DNA of 64,000 bases from contig NW_026943235.1 in assembly GCF_024139115.2 (NCBI RefSeq), positions 25,869 to 89,868 of the forward strand, given 5' to 3'. Below are positions 22,551-34,168 of the stretch, in pieces. Both the position numbers and the translations under genes were made by a program. The DNA is from Armigeres subalbatus (lineage: Eukaryota; Arthropoda; Insecta; Diptera; Culicidae). The notes under the pieces are model-generated. The model saw nothing but the letters and a program-made list of their open reading frames with translations, was not told where the DNA came from and did not search any database. Each line of letters opens with the position of its first letter. The stretch's first letter is position 1.

Positions 22551-23645
22551 ATGACAGAAGAGATCCAGGTAGTAGCGTCATTTGTAGCAGAGTTAGTAAT
22601 AAGTGATAACCGTCCTAAACTCTTGGAGAAGTTCTACGCTGTAAAAAATGCACGTGCATTACTCGGCAGAAGTACCGCATTGCGTTACAGCGTTCTGCAG
22701 CTTGGGCTTGACGTTCCAATTCGTTCAGAATCATATGCCTTATTTCCTGGTGAAATTCGCTCCCTGTCAGTAAAGAAAGAATTTCCCAAATTTAACGTGG
22801 CGCCCGTAATTATTAATTACGATGAGAGCATGCCGCCGTCCAGGAAGATCTACACAAATATCCCACCAGCATTTAGATTGGAAACAGAGCGTCGACTTGA
22901 TGATCTTTTAGAGTCTGGTATCATCGAACGTGTCACAGACGGTATGGACAAATCCTACTGCTCTTCGCTCTTGGTGGTTCCGAAGGGCAAGAATGATATA
23001 CGATTGGTAGTTGATCTTCGAGGTCCTAACAAGGCCATCATTCGTAGCCCGTTTCGAATGCCAACCCTTGAATGCATTATGACTGATCTACCAAACTGCA
23101 AATGGTTCTCGACAATTGACCTAACTAGTGCGTTTTTTCACGTAGAACTCGATGTGAAATCGCGGCACCTGACAAATTTTTTTGCGGGTAATGGAATGTA
23201 CCGGTTCAAAAGATTACCATTTGGCCTCACCAATTCACCAGATATATTCCAGGAAATTCTACAGACGATAGTATTAGCGGGTTGCAAAGGTGTTCGCAAT
23301 TATCTGGATGATGTTCTTGTATTTGGCATAACTAAACAAGAACACGATGAAAACCTTAAAGCAGTACTAGAGAGACTCCATGAACATAATGTTTGTATAA
23401 ATGAGAGCAAAAGTGTCTTCGGACAACAGACAGTAAAATTTCTTGGATTTGAAATGTCTGAAGAAGGTCTCAAGGTTGAAGAAGATAAATTAAGGGCGAT
23501 AAGAGAATTTCGGCGCCCAGAAACTCAACAAGAGGTTAAGAGCTTCCTCGGTCTAATGAATTTTACTGAGCGGTTCATACTACATAGAGCAGAAAAAACG
23601 GAAGGATTGCGAGATCTAGCGAAGTCTGACTTATGGGATTCGTGA
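22551..23645 (+). pseudogene. pol: Ty3/gypsy-like reverse transcriptase, truncated
   Basis: The frame contains the classic reverse transcriptase blocks in order: RLVVDLRGPNKAI (about residue 160), FSTIDLTSAFFHVEL with the first catalytic Asp (about 190), RLPFGLTNSPDIFQ (about 225), and NYLDDVLVFG with the catalytic Asp pair (about 252), then FLGFEMSEEG and FLGLMNF. It converts RNA to DNA during retrotransposition. The sequence stops within a codon or two of LAKSD, where minus-strand errantivirus LTR-like DNA begins. No RNase H follows on this strand. Integrase of apparently the same family resumes at 32587. Confidence 0.85.
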
Positions 23646-23649
23646 TACG

Positions 23650-23900
23650 GATTCACTTTTTAAAAAAGACTTAGTAACTCTAAAACACTTTTATTAATAA
23701 TACTAACACAATACAGCACCACCGGTGATTGTCCAAAGCTGCCAAAGGAAAGAGAACGCGCCACGCGTTCGCGGGTTATTATAATGTACAAACTGCTGAT
23801 CTAGCAGTTTGGGTCATCCACGTTGTCTGACTGCAGTTGGTGCACCTGAGTGGCACGATGTTCCGATGTTTCCATAACGGCTCTCTTTTAGTTTGAAAGC
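23650..23900 (-). repeat. Probable 3' LTR of the errantivirus-like element
   Basis: Lies directly downstream of env. On the minus strand it includes a purine-rich stretch (AAACTAAAAGAGAG), a TATA-like TTATAATAACC, and ATTAATAAAAGTG, a possible poly(A) signal. Without a second LTR for comparison the ends are approximate. Confidence 0.5.
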
Positions 23901-23916
23901 CGTCCTCGGCTTTCTT

Positions 23917-25339
23917 CTATTGCTGTGGGATAAGTGGTATATCTCTTGACTCGGGACATCCATCAGTTGCTAGGCTGAAATTGATATGAATATCTTCTTT
24001 TGTGTTAAGTGTGAGATGTTTTCTCCAACTAAATATTTTAAAGATGATGGCTATGATCAGGCCCAGGATACATATGATTATAACTGTTGTTGATAATGAG
24101 GTTAACCATCCAAACATATGTAGTTTCCAATGCAGATTGTTCGTAGTTAAGTTGAGATGATCTATCTGGTTTCTGTGTTCTAAATGCATCTCTTGCAGAT
24201 GCTGTAACGGGATATTGTTTATCAGTATAGTTGGACTGACCTTAATTCCTGTGGTAGGGATGAATGGTTGAATTTCCAAGTCGGAGTTAGCATACTCCTC
24301 GTCGTCCAGCTTCACAGTACAATTGGAGTATTGTATGAGGAATGACCCATTGAGTAATCGTTCGGATGAACAATTTGATGAAAGTGTAATGTTGGATCCT
24401 GTAACCATGATGTTGCCTTCTGTGATTTTACGAATAGTTTTAGCTCCGTAAATTCGTTCCATAGGACATTTGGCTGTGTGTTGTCCTGAAACTAATTGTT
24501 GAATGCACTCCGTAGGCGGTTCCAAGTTGCTGGAGGAACATAGAGAGATCTTTCATCTTTGGACACGGGTTTTTGACATAAATACGTTCTGTCCTTCAAT
24601 ATAAAATTGTGCCGTGAGATGAATTCGTAAATTATTGGCAATTACAGGTTCAATCAAACCAATTTTGTATTGCACATCCTTGATTTTTGGTATTTTGAGT
24701 ATATACATGAACATCTCGTTGTTATATACTGCGTACGCGCTAGCAATGTTCAACATATCGTCGACCGAGTTCAATCGAAAACCGTTATCGTTGAGGGTAT
24801 GTTGAATAACCGAAAGTTCTTCAGGGTTGATGATGCGGCTGCTTGGGATGCTTCGTCCGGCTAGTGTTATAGATTCTTTAATTATCTCTAAATAGTATAA
24901 TAATTCATCAATCTCAAATATGAAATTCAAAGAGTCTAAACTATCGAATGTTACTTTTTCCAAATTCTGCTGTCAAGTTTCTCATACGTTTCTCAAACAA
25001 GTGATTTATCTGAATTTGTTTATTATTTTCATCTACCAAGGAGTTTAGAGAAGAGTTTATGACTTTAAGATCGTCGGCGTCTGGACTTCCAGAAATGTAT
25101 TTCCACGCTCTACCTAATGATTCCCATCGTTTGATTCGCTGTGGCCTAATTCTATTGAACAACAGATTAATTCTGCCTATGTTTCTCCTGATAGATAACT
25201 CGATAAAGGTCTGATTAAGCTTTCCGGTTTGGGCTACATTATTGTACACATCTATTGTCGATTCAATGGTGGTAAGGTTTATCGGATGCATTATTCTGAA
25301 AAAGCTGTTACTGATCCTAGCTTCTCCTAAGGGAATCAT
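23917..25339 (-). pseudogene. env: Envelope-like gene remnant of the errantivirus-like element
   Basis: Three consecutive minus-strand frames (25339-24941, 24963-24553, 24525-23917) together cover an env-like region with frameshifts between them. The first has a basic cluster (RIKR) followed by WESLGRAWKYISG, positioned like the processing site and following segment of errantivirus env. The last has several N-glycosylation motifs, a hydrophobic segment of about 22 residues (around VIIICILGLIIAIIF) that would span a membrane, and a short basic tail. Errantivirus env proteins mediate membrane fusion in some insect elements. This copy is broken in at least two places and cannot make one protein. 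Confidence 0.75.
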
Positions 25340-25452
25340 TATGATTGGATTTTGTTTTACATCGTGTAGTCTTAAATCCGTTAGAGTCGTCTGCGTCAGT
25401 ATACCGAGCCATAATCTGTAAGGAAGTCGGAAAGCAAGTTTTAGTCAGTTTG

Positions 25453-26560
25453 TTACTTCTTTGTATCTTTGTTATGAATTTTGATTCCTGTTGCGTCTGT
25501 AATTGTTTTTTCGTTTTGTTCTTTGATATCTACTAGTCTATATCGGTTGCTAAAAGGAGAGGCTTTTCCCTTCGTCTTAACTAAAACCGTATCGTCTTCA
25601 ATATCCTCATAGTCTTTGTCCTGTATTTTAATTTTGGAATTATGTTTGTTAGCCTCAAATACAATATTGTCTCTTGCTGTCATAATAGTGCGTTGTTTTG
25701 TTAAGTTAATGTCCTGTAAGTCTAATGACGTCGAGTTTCCAAATACTATCTGTCTCGGTGCTAAATTCGTCGTGGCATGTTTTGTGTCGTTGTAAAGGGC
25801 AGTCGTCATGGACAGTCCTTGGTAAAGTGAAAGTTGGTCGAATTTCCTGCGGTTGGCCATATACATTTCTAAAAGTGTATTATGGAACCTCTCGATGGTG
25901 CCATTACTGTTGCTACTACTAGCGTAGTGAACGGCAACACCATGGGTTTCTAGAAATTCCTTAAAATTTTGACTGCGGAAATAAGTGGCTTGATCGCAAG
26001 TTAATTGTTTCAGTAGGCCAAAAATTTTGAATTGCTTGATGAGCGTTTCGATGATTTCTTCTGAAGTTTCGTGAAGGATTTTGTAAATTTGCGCAAATTT
26101 GGAAAAGGAGTCTATAATTGTTAGAAACTTTTCGTTTTTCTTTCACGTAGACGTCCATGAATAGACTTTCTAAAGGTCTTTCATAGATTCTACGTGTGAT
26201 TGGAATTTTAAAGGGATGACGCCCATATTTAGCTTATTTACAATCCCAGCAATTTTTACAAAGGTCCTAACAATTGAAGACATGTTTGGGAAGTAGACTG
26301 ATTGACGAATCTCTTCATATGTGAGTTTCCAACTTCTATGATTAAAGTTGTGACTCTTACGAACAAATTCGTCTTGGTCTTTTTTGAAATTAGATCTGGT
26401 AGCTTAAGATTGCAGAATTGTACTCGCATTCCCTTGAAATGTTTATCTAGAATTTTAGAGCACAATTTTGCAATATTAGGTGGGGCAAAGATTCCATTTG
26501 TTATTTTTGGAGATAAATGAGCTTTAAGAATATTCAATAGTTGTTCTTCGGTATATTCCT
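25453..26560 (-). pseudogene. pol: Integrase region remnant of the errantivirus-like element
   Basis: Minus-strand fragments 26537-26256, 26158-25961 and 25866-25453 follow RNase H in order. The last has ALYNDTKHATTNLAPRQIVF, typical of the end of a gypsy-type integrase core, followed by a C-terminal stretch with SNRYRLVDIKEQ. The zinc-binding head and most catalytic residues are not readable in one frame, so it is inactive. Confidence 0.65.
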
Positions 26561-26580
26561 CCTGGTGGAATACGTGTCTA

Positions 26581-28297
26581 CTACTTATAACCTGAAAAGA
26601 TAAAATAATAAATGTGAGGGGACTTTCTTCTATTATTGGTAATATGAATGATGAGCTGATTTCTAAATTTATTTATGATTTCCGGCCCGTATATAGGATC
26701 GTTTTCATGTACTTCTTTTTCTAAAATGGATTCATCCACGCGAGGTATTCGAGATAATCCATCGGCTACCACGTTTTGTTTCCCTTTCTTGTAAACCAAT
26801 TGGAAATCGAATTGCTCCAGATATAACCGTTGACGAGTTACTCGTCCTGTTGCATCTGTTAATTTAATTTCCTTCGTTAATGGCACATTGTCCGTGTAAA
26901 TAGTAAAACTTCTACCATCCAAATATACTCGAAATTTCTTTGCAGCGAAATAGATAGCTAAAAGTTCTTTCGCAGTTGCGGAATACTTTTCCTCTGCTTT
27001 TGTCAGTGTTCGCGAAAGGTACGCAATTGGTCTTTCGTGTCCATCTACCATTTGCGTCAGTACTGCGCCGATAGCATAGTTTGATGCGTCGGTAGTTAGT
27101 ATGAACGGTTCATTAAAGTCTGGATAACTCAAGAGTAGTGTTGTACTCATGATATCCTTTAACTTAGCGAAGGCAGATTCATATTCAGGATTGGTAGTAA
27201 TTGATTTATTCTTGCCACGAAGTTGGCTAGTCATTGGTTTTGCAATTTTTGCAAATCCTGGTACAAATCTTCTGTAGTAGGAGATTGTTCCGAGAAACGA
27301 CTTTAGTTCTTTTGATGTTTTCGGTAAAGGCCAATTTTAATTGCCTCAACTTTCTTTAGGTTCGGTTTCACCCCGTCTGTAGAGACGACGTGTCCAAGGA
27401 ATTCTACTTCCTTACGAAGAAATTCAGATTTATCGCATTGTACCTTAAGGTTAGCATCTTTAAGGGTTTGTAAGATTTTCTGAATGTCCTTCATATGCTC
27501 ATCTAAAGAAGTTGAAAAGATAATGATGTCGTCCATATAGACGAAACATCTTATCCCCAGATGTTTTCCTAGAACAGAATCCATTAAACGTTGGAATGTC
27601 GCGGACGCATTCTTCAACCCGAAAGGCATTCTTAAAAAATCGTATTTTCCATTGTGGACATTAAACGCCGTCTTTAGAATATCACTCAGTTCCACCTCCA
27701 CCTGGTAAAAACCACTGGCTAAATCGAGTACAGAAAAGTACTGTGCTTTTCCGAGGCGATCCAAAATCTCGCTGATCTCGGGTATAGGATATCTATCTGC
27801 TGGCGTTAATTTATTCAATTTCCTATAATCTACGACTACGCGATATTTCTTTATACCCGAGTTATCCGTTTTCTTTGGGACCTCCCAGATCAGGGAAGTC
27901 CATGGAGAAGAGGATTCTCTTATGATTCCGGTCTCAACATTTTCTGAATTTGCTCACTTACTTTTTCCCGTAGATGGTATGGGTACTTGTAAGTTCGTTG
28001 GTGAATGGGGTTACTTCCACCGGTTTCTATTTTGTGCTTTACTTGATGGGTGAAATCCAATTTCTGTCCATCATGGAAGAAACACTCTTGAAGGGCCGAA
28101 GAGTTTTGGCTAATAATTTAACCTCTTCTTTATTCAAATGTTCTGCAGGGAAGTTAAGCTGCGGAACAGTTTCATGCTAGTTGAGAAAGAAACGTTCATT
28201 CTCAAAAGGTTTTAATCTCTCCAGTTTGGCTTGCCTAGTAGTAAACAAGTGTACAGTGGCACGATTATTTCTAGCCGCATAAAGGCCAGGTCGTAAT
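26581..28297 (-). pseudogene. pol: Reverse transcriptase and RNase H remnant of the errantivirus-like element
   Basis: Minus strand. From 28297 a degenerate pre-RT part (LYAARNNRATVHLF) leads to RT. 27818-27303 holds FSVLDLASGFYQVEV with the first catalytic Asp, RMPFGLKNASATFQ, and CFVYMDDIIIFS with the catalytic Asp pair. After a frameshift, 27234-26581 holds the RNase H domain: LTTDASNYAIGAVL, AKELLAIYFAAKKFR, TIYTDNVPL and VVADGLSRIP. These are standard gypsy-clade motifs. At least three frame breaks separate the pieces. Confidence 0.85.
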
Positions 28298-28299
28298 GT

Positions 28300-31200
28300 G
28301 ACACATTCCTTCGGGAATCTTGACGAAATTCCTTTGCGAATCTTTCCCAGATTCCTTCGGGAATCTTCCTCAGATTCCTTCGGGAATCTTTTCCCAGATT
28401 CCTTCGGGATTCTCTTGAAATTCTTACTACGGGATGCTGCCCGAGATTCCTCTGGAAATCTTCCTGAGATTCCTTTTGGAATCTCCCCGAAATTCCTGTG
28501 GGAATCTCCCCGAGATTCCTTTGAGGATCTCCCCGAGATTCATTTGAGGATCTCCCCGAGATTCCTTTGGGAATCTCCCCGAGTTCCCTTGGGAATCTCC
28601 CCGAGATTCCTTAGGTAATCTCCCCGAGATTCCTTCGGGATTTTTCCAGAGATTCCTTCGGGAATCTCCCCAAGATTCCATTTAGATTGTTACAGGAATC
28701 TTCCCAATATACCGACGGGAATCCCATCGACATTGCTACGGGAATCTCCCCGAGCTAGGGTCCCTGAGATTTATTCAGGAATCTTCCCAAAATACCGACG
28801 CGAATTCTTCAGAAATTACTACGGGAATCTCCTCGCAAATCCTACGGTAGCCTATCCGAGATTCCTTTTCCGAAGGAATCTCTAGGAGATTCCCCATGGA
28901 GATTCCTTCGGGAGTCTCCCCGAGATTCCTTCGGGAATCTCCCCGAGATTCCTTCGGGAGTCTCCCCGACCTTCCTTCGGGAGTCTCCCCGAGCTTCCTT
29001 CGGGAGTCTTCCCGAGCTTCCTTCGAGAGTCTCCCCGAGATTCCTTCGTGAGTCTCCCCGAGTTTCCTTCGGGAATCTCCCCGAGGTTCCTTCGGGAATC
29101 TTTCCGAGGTTCCTTCGGGAATCTCCCCGAGATTCCTTCGGGAATCTCCCCGAGATTCCTTCGGGAATCTCCCCGAGATTCCTTCGGGAATCTCCCCGAA
29201 ATTCCTCCGGGAATCTCCCCGAAATTCCTCCGGGAATCTCCCCGAGATACCTCCGAGAATCTCTCCGAGAAGGAAGAGGAATCTCTTCCTAAAATTCCTT
29301 CGGGACTCTTGCCAAAATTTCTTCGGGAATCTTGCCGGGATTCCTTTGAGAATCTTCCTCAGATTCCTTCGGGAATCTTTCCTCAGATTCCTTCGAGATC
29401 CTCTCGAAATTCTTACCGAAGTCTCCCCGGGATTCCTACAGGAATCTCCCCAAGAATCCTACAGGAATCTCCCCGAGAATCCTATGGGAATCTTCCCGAG
29501 AGTCCTTCGGGAATTTCCCTGAGAGTCCTACGGGATTCTCCCCGAGATTCCTCCGGGAATCTTCCAGAGATTCCTTTTGGAATCTCCCCGAAATTCCTGT
29601 GGGAATCTCCCCGAGATTCCTTTGAGGATCTCCCCGAGATTCCTTTGAGGATCTCCCCGAGATTCCTTCGGGATTTTTCCACAGATTCCTTCGGGATTTT
29701 TCCAGAGATTCCTTCGGGAATCTCCCCGAGATTCCATTGGGATTGTTACAGGAATCTTCCCAATATACCGACGGTAATCCCATCGAAATTACTACGGGAA
29801 TCTCCCCGAGGTAGGGTCCCTGAGATTCTTTCAGGAATCTTCCTAAAATTCCGACGCAAATCCTTCAGAAATTACTACGGGAATCTCCTCGCAAATCCTA
29901 CGGTAGCCTATCCGGGATTCCTTTTCCGAAGGAATCTCTAGGAGATTCCCCATGGAATCTCTAGGAAATCCCTCAAGGAATCTCGAGAAGATTTCAGGAG
30001 GAATGATTCCCGTAAAAATCTCGGAGAGACTTTCTGGAGGATTGTCTAAAAAATTTCTAGGAGATTCTTAAAAGAATTTCCCTAAGGAATCTGGTGGAAA
30101 ATTCCTAAAGAATTACATGGAGCATCCCTTAGGAATCTTTGAGATATTCCTGTAGTAATTTCTGAGGGATTCCTGTCGGTATATTGAGAAGATTCCTGTA
30201 ATAATCTCGGAAGATTCTTGAAGGGATCTCGGGTAGATTCCCTATAAATTTCGGAACGAATGATTTCAGGGTGATTCTGCAGGATTCATGTCGGTATTTT
30301 GGGAAGATTCGTATAAGAATCCCGTAGTAATTTCGGAGGGATTTACGTCGGCATCTTAGTAAGATTCCTGAAAGAATCTCGAGCAGGCTACCGTAGGCAT
30401 CTTGGGGATATGCCCGTAGGAATCTCTCTTCAAGATTCCTTCATAAAATTCCCTGAGATTCATTTGAGAATCTCCCCAAAATCCCTTCCGGAATCTCTCC
30501 GAGATTTCTTCGGGAAACTCCCAGAGATTCCTAAGAGAATCTCCCACAGAATCATTTCGAAATTCTTACAGGAATCTCCCTAAGATTTCTACGGGAAACT
30601 CCTACTCGAGATTTTACTTAAGCCTTTCCCAAAATTATTACGGGAGCCTTCACGAGATTCCTCATAGCCTTCCCTCCCAGAATCATTCCGAAAATGTTAT
30701 ATGAGTCTTCTCAAGATTCTTACGGGAATCTCTTAGGAGAACTCCCCTCGGAATCCCAAAATGATTCCCCTCAGCTTAGAATCCTAGAGGGATTATCCTC
30801 TGAATCCAAAGATTCCAGAAGGATTTCCGTCGCTATTTCAGAATGATTCTCCTTGAAATTCCAGAAAGATTCTGCACGGAATTCCTGAATGATTCCTTTC
30901 GGAATCTCAGAAGGATTCCTTTTGTAATCCCAGAGAGATTCCATTCATTTTCCTACAAAGGTGGAATCCAAGAATGATTCTTTGCAGAAGGACTTTCCCC
31001 GGGATCGTAGAAGTATTCCCGTCGAAATTCCAGAAGGATTTTCCTCGGAATTCCAGAAGGATTATATTCGGAATACCAAAAGTATTTCATTCGAAATACA
31101 AAAAAGATTCTTTTGAAATTCCCAGAAGAATTTCCGGCGGAATCCCAGAAGGATTCTATGGAAATTGAAGTAGGATTTCCTGCAGAATCGCAGCATTATT

Positions 31201-31970
31201 CCCTACGTTATTCCAGCAGAATTTCCCCCCTGAATTCGAGAAGGATCCCCATCGGGATCCCAGAAGAATTTCACTCGGAATCCCCGATATATTCTAGTCG
31301 GAATTTCAAAAGGTTTTTATATTCGGAATCGAAAAAGAATTGCAATCGGAATACCAAAAGGATTCCAAAGGAACGAATGGATTTTTCGCGGAATCGTAAC
31401 AGGATCTGCATGATTCCAAAAGAATTCCCTGCGGAATCTCAAAAGGATTCCCTTTAGAATAACAGAAGAATTATCTTAGGAATCCCAGGTGGATTCTTTA
31501 CGGAACCCCAGATGGAATCCCCCGGGATCCCAGAATGACTTCCCCGAGATTCCAGAAGGATTTCTCTCAGAATCCTAGTAGGATTCCCGTCGAAATTTCA
31601 GAAGTTCTCCTCGGAATTCCAGAAGGATTATATTCGGAATCCTAGAGAAATGCCCGGCGGAATCCCAGAATTTCCTTCGGACTCCCATTAAGATTCCCTT
31701 CGAACTCCCTACGGAATCCCATAAGGATTCTATGCAGAACCCCAGTTGGTTTCCCTGCGCATTCCAGTAGGTTTCTTCGCGGAATCCATGAAAGATTCTC
31801 TGCAGAACCCTGTGATATTCCAGATAATTATTTGTGAACTCGCAAAACTGTTCGCTTTGGAATATCAAAAGGGTTTTTCTCGGAATTCGAGAAGGGTTCC
31901 CTGTAAAAATCCAAAAGAATTATTGTCGAAATCTCTAGAATATTTCCTCATGAACTCTAGAAAACTTTCC
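28300..31970 (+). repeat. Long minisatellite array, 23-bp unit with dyad symmetry
   Basis: The best-preserved unit, GATTCCTTCGGGAATCTCCC plus CGA, recurs every 23 bp (for example starts at 29131, 29154, 29177). GATTCC and GGAATC are complementary arms inside it. From about 30000 rightward the unit diverges to GGAATTCCAGAAGGATT-like forms, still at 23-bp spacing (31027, 31050, 31073). Within the array the block around 28690-28900 recurs at about 29747-29956 with an exact 1,056-bp offset. Because 23 is not divisible by three, every frame meets the unit in all phases and long stop-free frames with a 23-residue period arise, notably 29048-29941; I do not think these are genes. Confidence 0.95.
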
Positions 31971-32082
31971 ATATCTCATGTTTTATGCATTAGGGGTTAT
32001 AAAGTATGCTTCAATGTAATGTATAGAAAAACCTAATTTCGCTCCTCCATCATCCTTACTGAACTTGTTTTCTTGTTTTCAG

Positions 32083-32219
32083 CATTTGATTCGTTTGAAG
32101 TCCGAAAGTTCATGTTCACGATGACTCGCTGCCCCTGGATGCCACCTAAGAGCTACGGATGGACCGATCAGGACAAAGAATTAAACTTAAGGCTTCCAGA
32201 CGATCAATGCCACCGATAA
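32083..32219 (+). CDS. Candidate terminal exon of a host gene, 44 codons
   Basis: A strong acceptor (CTTGTTTTCTTGTTTTCAG, with a CTAAT branch-site-like motif about 45 bp upstream) ends at 32082. One frame is open from there to TAA at 32217-32219; the other two stop early. The peptide is basic and polar with EVRKFMFTMTRCPWMPPK and SYGWTDQDKELNLRLPDDQ. AATAAA follows at 32347-32352. It looks like the last exon of a real gene, entered in phase 1, whose upstream exons are not evident in the window. I do not recognise the protein. It is odd that it lies between two halves of a gypsy-like element; a captured or retained gene fragment, or two independent gypsy insertions around an old exon, would explain it. 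Confidence 0.5.
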
Positions 32220-32346
32220 AAAAACGATCTGTGCACATAATTTATTTTTCTTGCTCAAATCCTATATGCAGTAGATAATATAAATATGAACACAATTAAA
32301 TATCGTTATGCAAATTCGATTAAAAAAAACCGGAAATACCACGAAA

Positions 32347-32352
32347 AATAAA
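32347..32352 (+). terminator. Poly(A) signal downstream of the candidate terminal exon
   Basis: AATAAA 128 bp after the stop codon, followed closely by further AATAAATAAA sequence. Confidence 0.4.
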
Positions 32353-32474
32353 ACATCATAATAAATAAATTCAGCACTATGAATTTTGGACTGTTTTACA
32401 TCACATTAATTTACATCGTAACGATTACATCATTTTATTATTTACATCGAAAGAAATTACGTCGCTTCTGTTTA

Positions 32475-32585
32475 TTACACAGTAAGCTCTCGAGTACATC
32501 GTGCAATGTAATATTCAACAACCGATGGATTCAACGGGTTGCAGCGATTTCGATGTAATATTCAACAACTTTTTTTGCTGTGTAA
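32475..32585. mobile_element. Short MITE-like insertion with TTACACAG ends
   Basis: TTACACAGTA at the left and CTGTGTAA at the right are inverted; inside, ATGTAATATTCAACAAC occurs twice. It lies exactly at the left edge of the integrase-bearing gypsy fragment. The 32340-32470 flank is rich in TTACATCG and its variants. Confidence 0.5.
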
Positions 32586-32586
32586 A

Positions 32587-34168
32587 TGCAGCAGACGCAC
32601 TGTCGCTTCTAATTTCCAAGTCTCAAGTCGATGAGCCTTTTGACGAGGAGGACGAAAAACATCTGCTTTATTCGTTGGATGTCGGAGCCATGAATATTAC
32701 TTGGCAGGACATTCAGCTCGAGTCTGAAAGTGATGCAGAGTTAGAAGACGTAAGAGTAGCGATTAAGACAGATATATGGCCAAAAGAATACGTTCGATAC
32801 CAATCTCAATCGAAAGATCTTCGGGCATTAGGACCACTCGTCTTCAAGGAAGATAAGATAATACTTCCAACAATGTTGCGCACTAAGGCGATCCAGGAAG
32901 CTCACCAAGGGCATATCGGCTGCCCAGCCATGAAAAGAATCCTTCGCGATTACTTTTGGTGGCCGGGTATTGGCTCCGACGTCGAAAAATTTCTAAAAAA
33001 TTGCGAAACTTGCGCTATAATTTCAAGAAAAAATCCTCCTATTCCTCTTTCTAATCGTCAATTGCCAGAGGGCCCATGGGAGATCCTGCAGGTAGATTTC
33101 CTCACCGTGCACGGTTGTGGTTCTGGTGAATTTATGGTATTAGTAGACACTAGCAACCCTATAACCAGAGACCGGCGGAGTGAAAAACTGTCGAATTGGC
33201 AACGTATGAAAATGCATAAAATCGCGAAAATGATACTGGCAGCACTTGAACTTTTTGCTGGCTTCTTATGGATGCAAAAAGTAAACAAGTCGAATTGGAA
33301 CCGCTTTTGACGGTTTGATTGGAAACAAGATGGCGTCTTCGCCGATCTCTTATTCTAGTATTTCTAGTAGACACATACTCACGGTTTATTTCCGTAGTAG
33401 AGATGAAATCTACAGACGCCAGGAACACGAACGATGCTTTGCAGAAAATTTTCTTTACCTGGGGGCTCCCATTGATTCTGCAGAGCGACAACGGGCCGCC
33501 TTTTCAAAGCGCTGAATTTGTCGAATTCTGGGAAGCGAAAGGAGTGAGAATTAGGAAGGCAATTCCGCTGTGCCCTCAGACTAATGGCGCTGTTGAACGC
33601 CAGAATCAAGGCATTACCAAGGCACTGATTGCAGCAAAACATGAAGGTGTAAATTGGCGGAATGCATTGCAACAATATGTACATTCTCACAATACAATGA
33701 AGCCTCATGCTAGACTAGATAAAAGATATAACACCTTTCGAGCTTTTAGTAGGGCGTAGGTACAGAGGAATATTTCTTGCCCTTTGGGATAATAAATCAG
33801 AAGTGGTTGACAGACACGAAATGCGAGATAAGGACAGAACAACAAAACTACAAAGTAAACTTTATGCTGATGATCGTAGAGGCGCTAGACCCTCGGATAT
33901 TGCTGCAGGCGACATTGTATTGATGGCGGTTCCAAGAAAGAGCAAACTGAATGCGATTTTCTCCGCGGAACGCTACACAGTTCTTTTGAGAGACGGAGCA
34001 AGAGTAGTTGTTAGAAGCGAACGTGGTGTCCAATATATACGTAACGTTCAAGATCTCAAGCGAGCCCCGACCTCAAACAACGAGAGCGACCATATAACCC
34101 TACCAGGATGTACTGAAGAGCCACAAGTCAGCAGCGGATTGACAGCAAGGGCAGATCCAGCCTTATAA
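32587..34168 (+). pseudogene. pol: Ty3/gypsy-like integrase and pol C-terminus
   Basis: Starts in the spacer after RNase H (ADALSLL), then the HHCC zinc head (HQGHIGCPAMKRIL, then CETCAI), then the core: LQVDFLTVH with the first Asp, [12 protein letters not shown] with the second Asp, and [10 protein letters not shown] with the Glu. After a frameshift near 33750 the C-terminal part continues to 34168 (AAGDIVLMAVPRKSKL). Integrase joins element DNA to the chromosome. A 214-bp insertion (33151-33364) splits the core between direct repeats. It probably belongs with gag-RT at 20814-23645, which has the same orientation and lacks exactly this part; RNase H is missing from both. Confidence 0.85.
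33151..33364. mobile_element. 214-bp insertion in integrase with 10-bp target duplication
   Basis: TAGTAGACAC occurs at 33141-33150 and 33365-33374. Removing one copy and the 214 bp between restores the integrase frame (FMVLVDT then YSRFISVVE). The insert has no clear inverted ends or poly(A) tail; GTCGAATTGG occurs twice inside it. I cannot assign it to a family. Confidence 0.8.

Larger units (their letters stand above)
23646..28297 (-). mobile_element. Errantivirus-like LTR retroelement (gypsy clade with env), 5'-truncated
   Basis: Read on the minus strand the order is pre-RT, reverse transcriptase, RNase H, integrase, env, LTR-like tail: the layout of insect errantiviruses. Gag, protease and the 5' LTR are absent, the element ending against the 23-bp array at about 28300. 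All reading frames are broken. It lies opposite in orientation to, and interrupts or abuts, the gag-RT fragment at 20814-23645. Confidence 0.8.

Noticed and set aside
29048..29941. 297-codon plus-strand open frame
   Set aside because: It is the 23-bp minisatellite read through; similar stop-free frames occur on the other strand and in other frames, with a 23-residue period.
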